This document shows, piece by piece, positions 35,995 through 46,231 of a stretch of 64,000 nucleotides of DNA (the first letter of the stretch is position 1; each line of letters begins with the position of its first letter). A model generated the notes under the pieces. The model saw nothing but the letters and a program-made list of their open reading frames with translations, was not told the DNA's origin and searched no databases. The translations under genes and the position numbers were made by a program. The DNA is from an uncultured Lachnospiraceae bacterium (lineage in GTDB: Bacteria > Bacillota > Clostridia > Lachnospirales > Lachnospiraceae): positions 40,657 through 104,656 of the forward strand of contig CAMXIK010000011.1 of assembly GCA_947243855.1 (NCBI GenBank), in the 5' to 3' direction.

Positions 35995-37623
35995 CTATTT
36001 ATTGCACTCATAAACCCACACATTATCTGTGTTCAATATCAGCTTAAAATCTGTATAATCTGTACATGCCCGAAACAAATCAATCGATTCCTCCCTATCA
36101 AAATCAGCCGTAAGCCACAACAGAATCTTGTCATCATCCCTGCATGTAAATAACCCTTTCTCCAGTATCATATGGTGCTGGAGCACTAAGACGTTAGATT
36201 CCTCCGGCCAAAGCGTTGCTGCCTCATACAACCAATTTTCTCCCTCGCCTCGCACATCATGATGCACCATAATTCCATTCACACCATGATAATTCGCTTC
36301 CAATTCCTCCCGCATGGCTTTCTCGCCCTTGTACATTTCACTAATATGACCCCATCTATAAGAAAGAAGCGGAATACAAATTAATACAGCCATTATCATT
36401 ATTTTTCTATTTTTAGATACTCTTGTATCAACACAGACCAACGAAACCACTACGCCTAGGAGAACTGCCATAAACGGATATATTGGGGCTGTATATCTCC
36501 ATGCAATTGCTCCGCCCAATATAAGCATCAATCCATAAACCACGATAATGATAACTGCCCCAATTGTAGCCATCTTTTCCTTTAATACAGAATCACTACG
36601 CCATACTTTAATGCGGATAAGATAGAAACCGATTGCCGCAGCTGCCAATAGCATAATCCATATATTTCCAAACATATGCTCAGCTATTGTACTGAACAGT
36701 TCCTTCACATAAGCGACACGCCACGATATCGGTGTATTGATTAAACTATTATAAAACTTGGGCGCTACACCGGCAACAAAAAAAGCCCTAATCCTGTTCC
36801 AAAATATTCTGTATCCCAGAAGACAAGGGATTCCATATCCTATAACCAGCCACAAAAGCAAGTCCCATTTTTTTTTAAGTATCATATATAAAACAAACAA
36901 TCCCGTAGTCATAAGGAACAAAATCGTTCCAAACTGATGTGTGCGATATGCACAAAGCGCTAATACCCCGGAACAAATAATACATACTATTCTCTGCCAT
37001 GCTTTTTGAGACTTTGCGAATCTATGAAACACATAAATCAATACTATTTCAATCATGATCAGCATCATATAGCATCTGGCATACAAAACAGTGCTGATTC
37101 CCCCAGCGCTGAATCCATAAAAGGCAATTGTAAAGAGCGCGCATAGATTGCCAAAGTCTTCTTTCACTATTCTGTATAAAATGAGCTGTGTAACAAGAAA
37201 ACACAGCAAATTAAATCCTACGCATACACCCCATGGAATATATCCCGGACAAATTGATGAAAACAGATTAGTGAGTGTATAATAAAACTCTCCATGCAAC
37301 AGGCGCTCCGCCGCATGCGCTATCCCTGCATTTATAATTAAATCATCTTCGTAGACAGTGATGCGTTCCAAAAATTCTTCTTTGTTATGTTCTGTCCCAT
37401 AGAAGTCTTCCTCAAGATCCCAATAGCGCTTACTCGCACCCTCTTTCTTAGCTCCTTCCATCGTAAACATCTCGTCTACGTGCATACGCTCTTTTTGCAT
37501 TCCCCAAGCGCCAATAATGAGACATTGCAATAATAAGACCACAAAAAGAATCAGGATACTTTTCTTTTTGTCCATATTATATTTTAATGACACATTCCTG
37601 AATAGTCCTCCCAGCATGATCAT
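35995..37623 (-). CDS. Multi-pass GT-C (GT39-like) glycosyltransferase
   Basis: This 542-aa polytopic protein has ten or more hydrophobic helices. The first extracytoplasmic loop contains HVDEMFT; an Asp/Glu pair there is a GT-C hallmark. Such enzymes use polyprenyl-phosphate sugars outside the membrane. The ATG 37621-37623 overlaps the upstream stop in an ATGA; a GTG two codons earlier is less likely. A run of nine A near 36865 (KKK) is noted but unproven as a switch. It may work with the GtrB-like enzyme at 31993. Confidence 0.72.
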   Translation of the reverse strand: MIMLGGLFRNVSLKYNMDKKKSILILFVVLLLQCLIIGAWGMQKERMHVDEMFTMEGAKKEGASKRYWDLEEDFYGTEHNKEEFLERITVYEDDLIINAGIAHAAERLLHGEFYYTLTNLFSSICPGYIPWGVCVGFNLLCFLVTQLILYRIVKEDFGNLCALFTIAFYGFSAGGISTVLYARCYMMLIMIEIVLIYVFHRFAKSQKAWQRIVCIICSGVLALCAYRTHQFGTILFLMTTGLFVLYMILKKKWDLLLWLVIGYGIPCLLGYRIFWNRIRAFFVAGVAPKFYNSLINTPISWRVAYVKELFSTIAEHMFGNIWIMLLAAAAIGFYLIRIKVWRSDSVLKEKMATIGAVIIIVVYGLMLILGGAIAWRYTAPIYPFMAVLLGVVVSLVCVDTRVSKNRKIMIMAVLICIPLLSYRWGHISEMYKGEKAMREELEANYHGVNGIMVHHDVRGEGENWLYEAATLWPEESNVLVLQHHMILEKGLFTCRDDDKILLWLTADFDREESIDLFRACTDYTDFKLILNTDNVWVYECNK

Positions 37624-38399
37624 TTCCACCCTCTGTCGTATTGATGCACCAAGAACATATCCAGCATCCTATCATATTCAAACAGCATGAATAAACCAAA
37701 ATACCGTTCTGCCATATTGCCCTGATAGCGCAAAAGATGTTTGGTATCGTAAATATCCAGCTTATGACTATTCACCAGCCAATCAAAAAACCCCATCATC
37801 TTATCAAATGTTGCCGTGTCAATCAAAAAGCAGGAACAAAGATTGATATATTTCTGCTTAAAAAAGTCTTCCAATGTGTAGCTTGTATTAAAATAATTAT
37901 TATAATCCTTTAATATCTGATCATAGCAATTAATTCCGTCTCCAGACAATTCGTCCGGCTTTGACGGGTCCATAATCATCCGCTGTGAATAATCCCACTT
38001 CGTGGTAAACGTGGCAAAGCTGATATGTGCTTTCTCTTTTCCCTTGATGTACTTTCCAATACGCTCCGTAATATTAGTACGTCCGCCCAGACAAAATCTC
38101 TTTTCCAGACGAAATTCAATATCATAATGTAAAAATCCAATATACTTTAATTCCTTATAAATCCCACTTCTCCAAATGTTATAAATCCCCTCGCTTTCCG
38201 CCCAATACTTACCTAAGGACACATAATTCTGGAGGTCTCTCTGATTGATACAGTTATAATTCTCACTGTTTTCTAACCGGTCTCTTTCCCCGACATTTAA
38301 AAACATATAGTTTTCATTATTAAACTTTTTATCACCAGCCATCATTTCCGAATGTATCTTTTTATGTCCCACAATATATATTTTCCATTTTTCGTTCAT
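37620..38399 (-). CDS. DUF4422-like putative glycosyltransferase
   Basis: This 259-aa protein starts WKIYIVGHKKI and includes YIGFLHYDIEF, reminiscent of DUF4422 capsule transferases that open with KIYVVTHK. Residues downstream hold aromatic, Asp-containing loops that could bind a nucleotide sugar. The match is loose, so a novel transferase is possible. AGAGGATAGG precedes the ATG, and its stop overlaps the GT-C gene start by 4 nt. Confidence 0.5.
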   Translation of the reverse strand: MNEKWKIYIVGHKKIHSEMMAGDKKFNNENYMFLNVGERDRLENSENYNCINQRDLQNYVSLGKYWAESEGIYNIWRSGIYKELKYIGFLHYDIEFRLEKRFCLGGRTNITERIGKYIKGKEKAHISFATFTTKWDYSQRMIMDPSKPDELSGDGINCYDQILKDYNNYFNTSYTLEDFFKQKYINLCSCFLIDTATFDKMMGFFDWLVNSHKLDIYDTKHLLRYQGNMAERYFGLFMLFEYDRMLDMFLVHQYDRGWK

Positions 38400-38453
38400 A
38401 ACGCCTATCCTCTTTCCATTCGTTAATACTTTCTCTAAATGCCTGTCAAAATA

Positions 38454-39476
38454 TTACCAATAACAGGCTTCTTCTACTTTATCCGCACCCGATATCCTTT
38501 CCGATTCCCGCGGCCTTACCCAAGATTCGTTGACCACATCTCTGCAAAACTCCGCGTATTCATCCTCCCAGCGGTGTCCCAAAATTCCAAACAATAACTG
38601 TGTAGCGCCTCCCAGATGAATCGCAACCTTACCCATTTTTTTAATCTCCGCTGCCAATGGAAATCCGTAAGCCCCGCAGCCGATAATGGCCACGTCAAAA
38701 TCCATCTGCCTACACTGATCAGTCATCCATGCAAGCGCATCAAACCATGTCTGAAATCTGCTGTCACGCTCTCCAGCAAGCGTCTGTACCGCTTTCAAGG
38801 TGAGCAATTCAAACTCCGGCAGAATATCTCCCGCATCGAAAATGCGTTCAAATATATGCGTTCTATTTTTCCTGTACTGGCTTCTGATCGATTCATCAAA
38901 AGGATGGACCACCAGCACTTTCTTTCCTTTCAGCGCAGAACTCCACGGCTTAACTCTGCTATGCGGATATCGATACATATTCCACGGTTCCAGATGCAAC
39001 AACTGTGTCAGTCTGGTGTTTGGCTGGTATTTCACATAAATATAATCTTCCATATATCTACGCCACTCACCCTGCAAATCGATTTCTCCACTCATCTCCA
39101 ACATCATATCTACAAACTTTTCCCCTAATTCCATATCATAAGGGAAAAATCCCGACAACGTGCATAATTGCTTTAACGCCGCTTCCCGATTGTCTTTATC
39201 CGGATGCATACGATACAGTAACATATGATAAATCAAGTTCATTTCCGAACCGCCAAATCGTCCCGCCCAAAACGGTTCTCCGTCCAGAATTGCCTGCCCG
39301 ATGATTTCATTGGTTTTCGGCGTAGAAATCAGCCATCGGCCGGCAACCACGCGCGGCATGGCCCAATGTCCTTTACCCGTCAGTTTCTCATAGAGCTGCG
39401 CTTTGCGGTAACGGATATAATGCAGCATATAATTGTACTTATCAAAAATTTCCCAGCACAACTCATCCCTCACCAA
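38454..39476 (-). CDS. Polysaccharide-locus protein, distantly GT-D-like
   Basis: This 340-aa protein has FWAGRFGGSEMNLI near 69-82 and, near the end, AIIGCGAYGFPLAAEIKK...AIHLGGATQ...ILGHRW. These segments recall the GT-D fold families (an early RFGDGE-like loop and a late Gly-rich Rossmann end), although the usual acidic motif is changed to GGSE. A role as a transferase is plausible but unproven. The TTG start (GGAGG 6 nt upstream) lies inside the end of the ABC gene (14-nt overlap). Confidence 0.5.
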   Translation of the reverse strand: MVRDELCWEIFDKYNYMLHYIRYRKAQLYEKLTGKGHWAMPRVVAGRWLISTPKTNEIIGQAILDGEPFWAGRFGGSEMNLIYHMLLYRMHPDKDNREAALKQLCTLSGFFPYDMELGEKFVDMMLEMSGEIDLQGEWRRYMEDYIYVKYQPNTRLTQLLHLEPWNMYRYPHSRVKPWSSALKGKKVLVVHPFDESIRSQYRKNRTHIFERIFDAGDILPEFELLTLKAVQTLAGERDSRFQTWFDALAWMTDQCRQMDFDVAIIGCGAYGFPLAAEIKKMGKVAIHLGGATQLLFGILGHRWEDEYAEFCRDVVNESWVRPRESERISGADKVEEACYW

Positions 39477-41235
39477 ACACTTCCTCCTTGCTTTTTAGCG
39501 TCAATCCCTTATCCGCAACTTCGTATATTTTATCACATTTGCGTATCGTCGACAAGCGATGCGCCACGATAATCAAGGTCTTGCGTCCATGCAGCGCATC
39601 CACAGATTCCATGACCGCAGATTCCACATCCGCGTCCAGAGCCGACGTTGCTTCATCCAATATCAGAATCTCCGGATCAAAATAAAGCGCCCTCGCAATC
39701 GCAATACGCTGTCTTTGTCCCCCGGATACTTTTAACCCTTGTTCCCCTAAATTCGTATCCAATCCCATCGGAAGCCGCTTTACCATCTCCGTAAGCTGTG
39801 CCTCTTCAAGCGCCATCCAAATCTTATCATCCTCAATCTCTTCCGCCGGAACGCCAAAGGCTATGTTATTTCGGATCGTATCATCCAGTAAAAACAAAGT
39901 CTGCGGTACATATCCCACCATTTGGGCCCACATGTCCGGCTCCTTATGAATATCTCTGCCGTCTACAGTGATTGTGCCTTGCTGCGGCTTTAACAAACCC
40001 AGAATAATATCCGCCAAAGTCGTTTTTCCCGCTCCGGAAGGACCAATCAGCGCAACCGCCTCTCCTTTATGAATATCCAACGATATGTTCTTCAAAACAT
40101 AGTCTGCATTTTCCGCATACTTCCATGAAACATCTCGTATACATATGCTGTTTTGAAAGAAAGTTTTTTTATCTTCATCCGGCGCTGCCACGTAAACCTC
40201 CTCTTTTAGATTCTTCCTGCTCTCGTAAATTGCCTCCACAGTCGGCCGGAAATAGATCAGATTATTCATATGCACGGCAATGTTAGAAATGGCTGGCAAA
40301 ATCCTTGTGGCCGCCACCCCAAAAACGCCCAGCTGCGTTACAAATAGGGATGCATTTTCCCCATTCCCGGTACAGAACACCGCCGCAATCAAAAGACCGG
40401 CGATAAAAACAGCCTCTACAATCCTGTTCGGCATCTTTCCGATTGTCAAATAAACTGTATTATGGTGACATGCCTCCTGCGAATATTGCCGAAAACAATT
40501 CATAAAGTAATCGTATTTTTGTTTTACAATGATATCTTTGATCCCATTCTCCGCCTGCTGAATGTACTGAATCTTCTTTTGATACGCAACCCTACATTCT
40601 ACGCCGCTTGTATTCATTCTTTTTTTAAATACTACAATAATACCTAAAGAAGTGCATCCTGCGAGCATAATCACACTTACAGCCATAACCGGATTAATCC
40701 CAATCAAAAACAGGCCTATCAAAATGGTACTGAACATCTCGCTGAACAAACCGGAAAAACCATCCACCACACTTGCCACTCCAGAAATATCGCTATGGAC
40801 GCTCCTGACAATCTCAGAACTGTTGGTATTGACATGAAACAGATAATCCTGATGCAGATAATACTCTAGCATAGCATTCGATAAATCCCGCTCCAATTTA
40901 TTACGAAAGGCACATTGAAAATAGTTGATTAAAATAATCACTAATTCTTTCACAAGATATATCAAAATAATACCTACTGCGACCAGCAATAAGATCTGCC
41001 TATATTCCGATACCCCCAGTATTTCTGTCACGTAACAGACATATTGGTTCTGCATAAATTCATCTGGGGAAAGCATCACCAAAATAAAGGGAATAATCGC
41101 GCCTACTCCCAGAACTTCGAACAACCCCACCACCACTGTACCCAAAATCAAGAGAATAAACTGCCGCTTCTGCTTTCCATTTAAAATATGCAGTAACTGG
41201 CTAAACAATTGTCCAAAGGTCAATAAATTCTTCAT
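39463..41235 (-). CDS. PglK-like ABC flippase, copy 1
   Basis: This 590-aa half-transporter has an N-terminal six-helix membrane domain (1 to about 330) and a C-terminal ABC ATPase with Walker A GPSGAGKTT, signature VSGGQRQ, Walker B LILDEATS and a switch His in IVAHRLST. It is in the PglK/MsbA class that flips lipid-linked oligosaccharides. A similar 596-aa gene is at 53506. Only two ABC flippases and no Wzx/Wzy pair are seen. Confidence 0.88.
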   Translation of the reverse strand: MKNLLTFGQLFSQLLHILNGKQKRQFILLILGTVVVGLFEVLGVGAIIPFILVMLSPDEFMQNQYVCYVTEILGVSEYRQILLLVAVGIILIYLVKELVIILINYFQCAFRNKLERDLSNAMLEYYLHQDYLFHVNTNSSEIVRSVHSDISGVASVVDGFSGLFSEMFSTILIGLFLIGINPVMAVSVIMLAGCTSLGIIVVFKKRMNTSGVECRVAYQKKIQYIQQAENGIKDIIVKQKYDYFMNCFRQYSQEACHHNTVYLTIGKMPNRIVEAVFIAGLLIAAVFCTGNGENASLFVTQLGVFGVAATRILPAISNIAVHMNNLIYFRPTVEAIYESRKNLKEEVYVAAPDEDKKTFFQNSICIRDVSWKYAENADYVLKNISLDIHKGEAVALIGPSGAGKTTLADIILGLLKPQQGTITVDGRDIHKEPDMWAQMVGYVPQTLFLLDDTIRNNIAFGVPAEEIEDDKIWMALEEAQLTEMVKRLPMGLDTNLGEQGLKVSGGQRQRIAIARALYFDPEILILDEATSALDADVESAVMESVDALHGRKTLIIVAHRLSTIRKCDKIYEVADKGLTLKSKEEVFGEG

Positions 41236-41258
41236 CTTTATCTCATTCTCCCATTGCG

Positions 41259-42002
41259 CTAATGAATGCTTTTATGAATCAATTTACAATAAACTCTGTA
41301 AAGCTTATCCTTAAGCATCTCTCTTTTATATTCTCTTTCGGAAATGATCCCATGGTTTCTCCGAAGTTTTAGCAAATCCAGCCAAGCCGCAGCAGTCGAA
41401 CTCATCCCTCCCTGCGCGAAATTGGTAATCAGATGATCCACCAAATAGAATTTAACCTCCTCTATCTGGCTCATTCGCAGCATAAAATCATAATCCGCCA
41501 CACTAACATACTGCAAATCAAAATAACCAAAATCGTCATATACCGCTTTCGTTACAAAGCATGCCGGATGTTCAAACATCTCTTCTCTCAAGAATTGAAA
41601 AGAATGTCTTTGTATCAAATATTCCATGTCATTCTTCAAGGAACGGACAAACCCATACAAGATCTGATATTTTTCATCCGTCATAGCATTTACCATATGC
41701 TCCACTGCCATTGGCTCGTAAAAATCGTCGCTATTTAAAATGCCGATCAGCGTACCCTCCGCCATACGGATACCCTTGTTCATTGCATCATAAATGCCCT
41801 GATCCGGCTCGGAAACCAATCGAAGCCGCTGTCCAAACGCACCTTTGTATTCCTCTATAATGGATAACGTCTCATCCTTTGACGCCCCGTCCACTATGAT
41901 GTACTCAATGTTATCATAGGTCTGCCCTAAAACACTCTCTATCGTTCTTCTTATTGTCGCCGCGCTATTGTAGCAAACCGTTATGATCGAAACCTTTATC
42001 AT
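41259..42002 (-). CDS. Family 2 glycosyltransferase (WcaA-like)
   Basis: This 247-aa GT2 has VSIITVCYNSAATI, YIIVDGASKDETL, EPDQGIYDAMNKGI and LNSDDFYEP, the short WcaA/WcaE-type transferase. It lies 2 nt below the upstream stop, with GGAG about 11 nt before the ATG. Confidence 0.87.
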   Translation of the reverse strand: MIKVSIITVCYNSAATIRRTIESVLGQTYDNIEYIIVDGASKDETLSIIEEYKGAFGQRLRLVSEPDQGIYDAMNKGIRMAEGTLIGILNSDDFYEPMAVEHMVNAMTDEKYQILYGFVRSLKNDMEYLIQRHSFQFLREEMFEHPACFVTKAVYDDFGYFDLQYVSVADYDFMLRMSQIEEVKFYLVDHLITNFAQGGMSSTAAAWLDLLKLRRNHGIISEREYKREMLKDKLYRVYCKLIHKSIH

Positions 42003-42004
42003 TT

Positions 42005-42862
42005 TTAAGAAGACTCCTTTGATCTGATCCCAAATAACCTGTTTTTTACCAGTTTCACTTTCATATAAAGTCTCTTTCTTTTTTCAGAATAGGGCGTCCC
42101 ACCCATCTCCAACCAGCTCTGATACATCCTATTCCAATGCTCGTTATCCAGCCCATTCCAAAACTTGGGCTGTCCCATTGCATGCAGCACACTTTCCCCA
42201 CCTACAGCATCCTGCGGATGACAAGCATATCGTTTCTCTTCAATACAGCTATACGCAATATCAAACTCCTGCAAGGCAAGCGAGAATACACATTGCTCTG
42301 GAAGCCAGATATCCCCATCATACTCCGCCGTTTTTTGATAACACCACTGATATATTTGATTATAATTCGGAAGTTTGTTTGAAATTGCAAACAGGCTCAT
42401 CAAAATCCCATTGCGGGTTAAGTCGTATTTTTTTAATCTTTGTTCATTGATTTCCTTATAAAACATTCTGCGAATCGATCTGTCAGCCTCAATCACATTA
42501 AGACAATTATTGGAAAACGTAGTAATTTCCTTAAGGCTTCCCTCGATGGTAACGTCATAATCGCTCCACACCACCACGTCGTATCTGTCTAACAGACGTA
42601 AACATTCATACTTACAAAATACCATAGTGGAAAAATAACTCATCACAGTATCATTCCGCGATTTACGGGGATATTCATACTGAATAAACTCTGTGTTAAA
42701 GATGGCTTGTATTCGTTCCCTGTCTCTTTTTTTAATCCCGTTATGAAAAATAACCAGCTTATCAAACACATCAGCGTTGGTTTCCTTGATATTGATGGCA
42801 AAAACCGCCATAGCGGCAGCATCAGTCTTTGTTCCGCCAGTTACAATAACATTTGTTCCCAT
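42005..42862 (-). CDS. GT8-like glycosyltransferase
   Basis: This 285-aa protein has VVVWSDYDVTIEGSL with a DYD (DxD-type) metal motif near 100 and a late CHPQDAVGGESVLHAMGQPKFW segment typical of GT8-like folds. GGGGG 7 nt before the ATG supports the start. Donor is unknown. Confidence 0.7.
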   Translation of the reverse strand: MGTNVIVTGGTKTDAAAMAVFAINIKETNADVFDKLVIFHNGIKKRDRERIQAIFNTEFIQYEYPRKSRNDTVMSYFSTMVFCKYECLRLLDRYDVVVWSDYDVTIEGSLKEITTFSNNCLNVIEADRSIRRMFYKEINEQRLKKYDLTRNGILMSLFAISNKLPNYNQIYQWCYQKTAEYDGDIWLPEQCVFSLALQEFDIAYSCIEEKRYACHPQDAVGGESVLHAMGQPKFWNGLDNEHWNRMYQSWLEMGGTPYSEKRKRLYMKVKLVKNRLFGIRSKESS

Positions 42863-42926
42863 TTTGTGTCCCCCTTTGGTTTACTTATGGAAGCTCTCAT
42901 GAATCAACTTATTTACATCAATGCCC

Positions 42927-44921
42927 CTAACGCTGTTGGAAACAGATCCTATAAACCCTCCACCCTCTATACGCATATTCTTTCTCCTCCAAGATCTGAA
43001 AGCGCTCTCTGATCTCTTCCGCGCGCTCCTCACCCGCACAGGAAAGATAGCAATAGTTGGCCCTGCCGTCGATCTCTTCCGCAAGCCGGTCCCAATCTGG
43101 CGTCTCCGCTACCTGCCCGGCCGTAAATGTCCTCATCGTATCTTTCAGCACGGTTGTCCGTCTGCCTGCATCTGCATCCCAATATTCCTCTCCAAACCAG
43201 CAATCGCCCTCAACAGACGCTGTCGTCGCCATGCCGTCAAAGAAATAGGTGCTTCCGCCTAACGCAGGAAAAAGAACAAGATCGCTCTGCGTAAGCGAGT
43301 CCTCCACTGCCATTTCTAGCGCATGCTCCAACCACAGCATCTGTCTGTTGTAGATCATGCCGTCTCCCAGCGGAACAGTGTCCGTCGTGGCCATAACGAT
43401 ATCTCCGACCTCATATTGGGGAAAGCACAACCGCGTTACCGGATCAAGCGTATAAAAGCAGGACGCCGCCATAAGCACAGCAATCCCCCCTGCCATCACG
43501 CGTCCATACAAGCGCTCCAAAAGATCAACAAGCAGCAAAACTGCCATAACGTACAACGCTGGCTGGTTCGCACCGTTGTAACGCGGATGATTCACCGTCT
43601 TAAACGCGCAGCTAAAAACAGTAAACGCAAGTTGTCCGCACAATACAGGAAAAAGGCATCGTAATACCTTCTCTCGTTTTTTTACGACACTGAAAAAGAC
43701 TCCGCATATACACAGACTCGTAAACAGCCAATTAAACTGAAAAACATAGAGCGCTTTCAGTTTCTCAATTACATACGCCCCGTCTAGTCGAAATCCTCCA
43801 TTACCTGCGCTCCACGGCCCGAGTATTTTATAAGTAGCCAGCCACAAAATTCCCGGCAGTACCATAAAATAGTACCGCTTTGTCTGCAAAAGCTTCCCTA
43901 TCCGCATTACAAAAGGCTTCCCCTTCTGATCTGCATAATCTAAAATCACAATCCCGACGCATACCGCCCCATAAATCAAAATGGCCGGTTCCTTTGTGAA
44001 GCAAAACAGTAAAGAACTCACAAAAAAGTAAATCCACTGTCTTCGGTATAAAAAATACAGCATGATAACAAAAAAACACTGGCAGTAAAAATCCAAATTA
44101 TGATAATATACCATCCCCAGCGTAAAGGGCGACCACGCATAAACCGCTGTTGCCAGCGCGTACACAAAATCCGGTTTCCCCGGCACCACACATTTAATAA
44201 CCCCATAAAAAGCGCAAATGCTGCACAGCAGCAAAACAATGTTTAAACTGATCATTGCCGCAGCGGTATCCCCCAAAAGTAACATTCCCAGACCGTTAAG
44301 CATACCATATGTCTGCGCAATATGTCCATAAAGGGCAAGCGAACTGATCGAATCAAGAGAGATCGCCTGACAGGCAAGATAATATAGCAGTCCGTCCCAT
44401 TTAAACTGCACAGCGCCCGGCTCCACTAAGAGCAGCGCCGTTACTGCGAGCAGTAGATAAAGCCATTTATGCCGCCCCCATTCTGCGCAGATCTCCTCTT
44501 GCCAGTTCCTTCTGACAAAAGTTTGCTTTTCCTTCCCATTCTTAGAAGACATTATGTGTCTTCTAAGAAATAAGACACACACCATAAAAGTAGCAAGCCA
44601 TAAAAGATTCATCCCCAGCTTCGCATATTCCCCCTGCGAAACCAGAGCGCCGCCGCCTCTGATCAAAAGCAGCAAACTCAGCAGGCCTCCGCATCCGGAT
44701 ATCGCCATAAGCTGCCTGCATACCTCTCTCCTGTCTAACCTAACAACGGAGTCATGAAGCAGCATATACAAAAGCATCGTCAGGATCGAAGCCAGAAAGC
44801 CAGCCGTACCAAAGGAACCGCTTTTATGAAAAACCGTCAATAATCCCCATGCAAAATATCCAATCAAAACTGTCGCAATTCCTGTCACCAGACAAACAAT
44901 GCCCTTTTGCCGCCTTATCAT
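42927..44921 (-). CDS. Large multi-pass membrane protein, GT-C-like
   Basis: This 664-aa protein has about twelve hydrophobic helices and a soluble C-terminal ~150 residues. The segment FKWDGLLYYLAC has an acidic residue in an early loop as in GT-C enzymes, but no family name is clear. GGGAGG with short spacing precedes the ATG. GC content here is visibly higher than in the left half. Likely role: extracytoplasmic sugar transfer. Confidence 0.55.
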   Translation of the reverse strand: MIRRQKGIVCLVTGIATVLIGYFAWGLLTVFHKSGSFGTAGFLASILTMLLYMLLHDSVVRLDRREVCRQLMAISGCGGLLSLLLLIRGGGALVSQGEYAKLGMNLLWLATFMVCVLFLRRHIMSSKNGKEKQTFVRRNWQEEICAEWGRHKWLYLLLAVTALLLVEPGAVQFKWDGLLYYLACQAISLDSISSLALYGHIAQTYGMLNGLGMLLLGDTAAAMISLNIVLLLCSICAFYGVIKCVVPGKPDFVYALATAVYAWSPFTLGMVYYHNLDFYCQCFFVIMLYFLYRRQWIYFFVSSLLFCFTKEPAILIYGAVCVGIVILDYADQKGKPFVMRIGKLLQTKRYYFMVLPGILWLATYKILGPWSAGNGGFRLDGAYVIEKLKALYVFQFNWLFTSLCICGVFFSVVKKREKVLRCLFPVLCGQLAFTVFSCAFKTVNHPRYNGANQPALYVMAVLLLVDLLERLYGRVMAGGIAVLMAASCFYTLDPVTRLCFPQYEVGDIVMATTDTVPLGDGMIYNRQMLWLEHALEMAVEDSLTQSDLVLFPALGGSTYFFDGMATTASVEGDCWFGEEYWDADAGRRTTVLKDTMRTFTAGQVAETPDWDRLAEEIDGRANYCYLSCAGEERAEEIRERFQILEEKEYAYRGWRVYRICFQQR

Positions 44922-44982
44922 AAGCCCTCCCTATGGCGGAACATTCGTTTCCACCTCCATGATGCCATCTGCATCGCCACTA

Positions 44983-46179
44983 TCATCTACCGCATAACGC
45001 CATATACGCCCTGCCGATTGTTAGATAATCGTTTTCTGGCAGCGCCGCCTGTCGTATACGGGACTGATTTTTCTCATCAGTACACCACCTGATCCCCCGC
45101 AGCAATTCCTGCGCATCCCTCACCGGCGCCAAATACCCGTTCTCCTGATGTCTTATCTGATCTTTAATGCCTCCCACATCAAAAGCGGCTACCGGAACGC
45201 CGCATGACAAAGCTTCGCTCACTGTATAACCAAAGGCCTCCTGCAAAGATGGCGCTGCGAAAACATCGGCGCAGCTGTAAATCTCAGCAAGCTCATCTTC
45301 CCGCTCAATCGCGCCAAGACACCTGATCTCCAATTTTTTATTCGTCAAACAAATCGTTTCCGCATTGCCAAAAATAACCACTGCGTATTCCATGTCCGAA
45401 ATTTCGCACAACGCCTCATCTAAATACTGCATTCCTTTGATTTTATTGTTATCCGCTTTGGAAGCACCAAACAAAATGATTTTTCTTTCTATCGGAATCT
45501 GATATTTTTCTTTGAGAAACTGTATGTGATCCCTTCTGTAAAACACATCGCGATTGAGGGGGTTTAAAATTTTAACAATTCTCTGTCCTTCCGTGATTTT
45601 ACTTTGCCCTGCACAGGAAACGCTCCATTCGCTGGGCCCCACAAAAATCACTTTCCCGCTTTTGACAGCCTGCGCTTTGCGCATAAAATTTCTGCGCGAC
45701 AAATCCAGTTCTTTTTTACTATTCAGGCGTGGACACTTCCCACAGCTATGAGCGTATCCGCCGCAGTACCAGTCATAATGGCAGCCCCCGGTAAAGGGCC
45801 ACATATCGTGCATCACCCATATGACTGTCTTTCCTGTTGCAAGCAGCTTTTCCACACTTCGGTATGACAGAAAGGAATTGACCCAGTGAAGGATCAGAAC
45901 ATCCGCCTCCTGAACGAGCGGATGCGTCGAAACATCCGTTCCCAAATAATCGCTGAACACATCCTTTTTTGACAATACTAAATTGATCGCATTCTTTGCT
46001 TTAGACGCAAATTTCTGCGCGGCATGATCGAAAATTTCCACAGCCAGAGAATCTTCATGCATCTTAGTTCTAAGTAAAATCTGCGAATCCACGCCGCACT
46101 TCTGCATACTTTCATGAATCCTGACCGCCGCTTTGTAGGCTCCCCCTACGTCGATTGTCGCCAGATGCAATACCTTCAT
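44983..46179 (-). CDS. Family 4 glycosyltransferase
   Basis: This 398-aa GT4 begins VLHLATIDVGGAYKAAVRI and has a Cys-rich acceptor loop (GGCHYDWYCGGY then CGKCPRL), a feature of one GT4 subgroup. IILFGASKADNNKIKG and EAFGYTVSEALSCGVP form the donor site. GGGAG precedes the ATG. Confidence 0.88.
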   Translation of the reverse strand: MKVLHLATIDVGGAYKAAVRIHESMQKCGVDSQILLRTKMHEDSLAVEIFDHAAQKFASKAKNAINLVLSKKDVFSDYLGTDVSTHPLVQEADVLILHWVNSFLSYRSVEKLLATGKTVIWVMHDMWPFTGGCHYDWYCGGYAHSCGKCPRLNSKKELDLSRRNFMRKAQAVKSGKVIFVGPSEWSVSCAGQSKITEGQRIVKILNPLNRDVFYRRDHIQFLKEKYQIPIERKIILFGASKADNNKIKGMQYLDEALCEISDMEYAVVIFGNAETICLTNKKLEIRCLGAIEREDELAEIYSCADVFAAPSLQEAFGYTVSEALSCGVPVAAFDVGGIKDQIRHQENGYLAPVRDAQELLRGIRWCTDEKNQSRIRQAALPENDYLTIGRAYMALCGR

Positions 46180-46231
46180 CCTATTCTCCCATCCACTGAT
46201 CCATTCTATCTGTTTTTACATACTGCCGCAA

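Noticed and set aside
36865..36873. A9 run in the GT-C gene at 35995
   Set aside because: Long A/T runs are common in AT-rich coding DNA and the frame is intact, so no special meaning is claimed.
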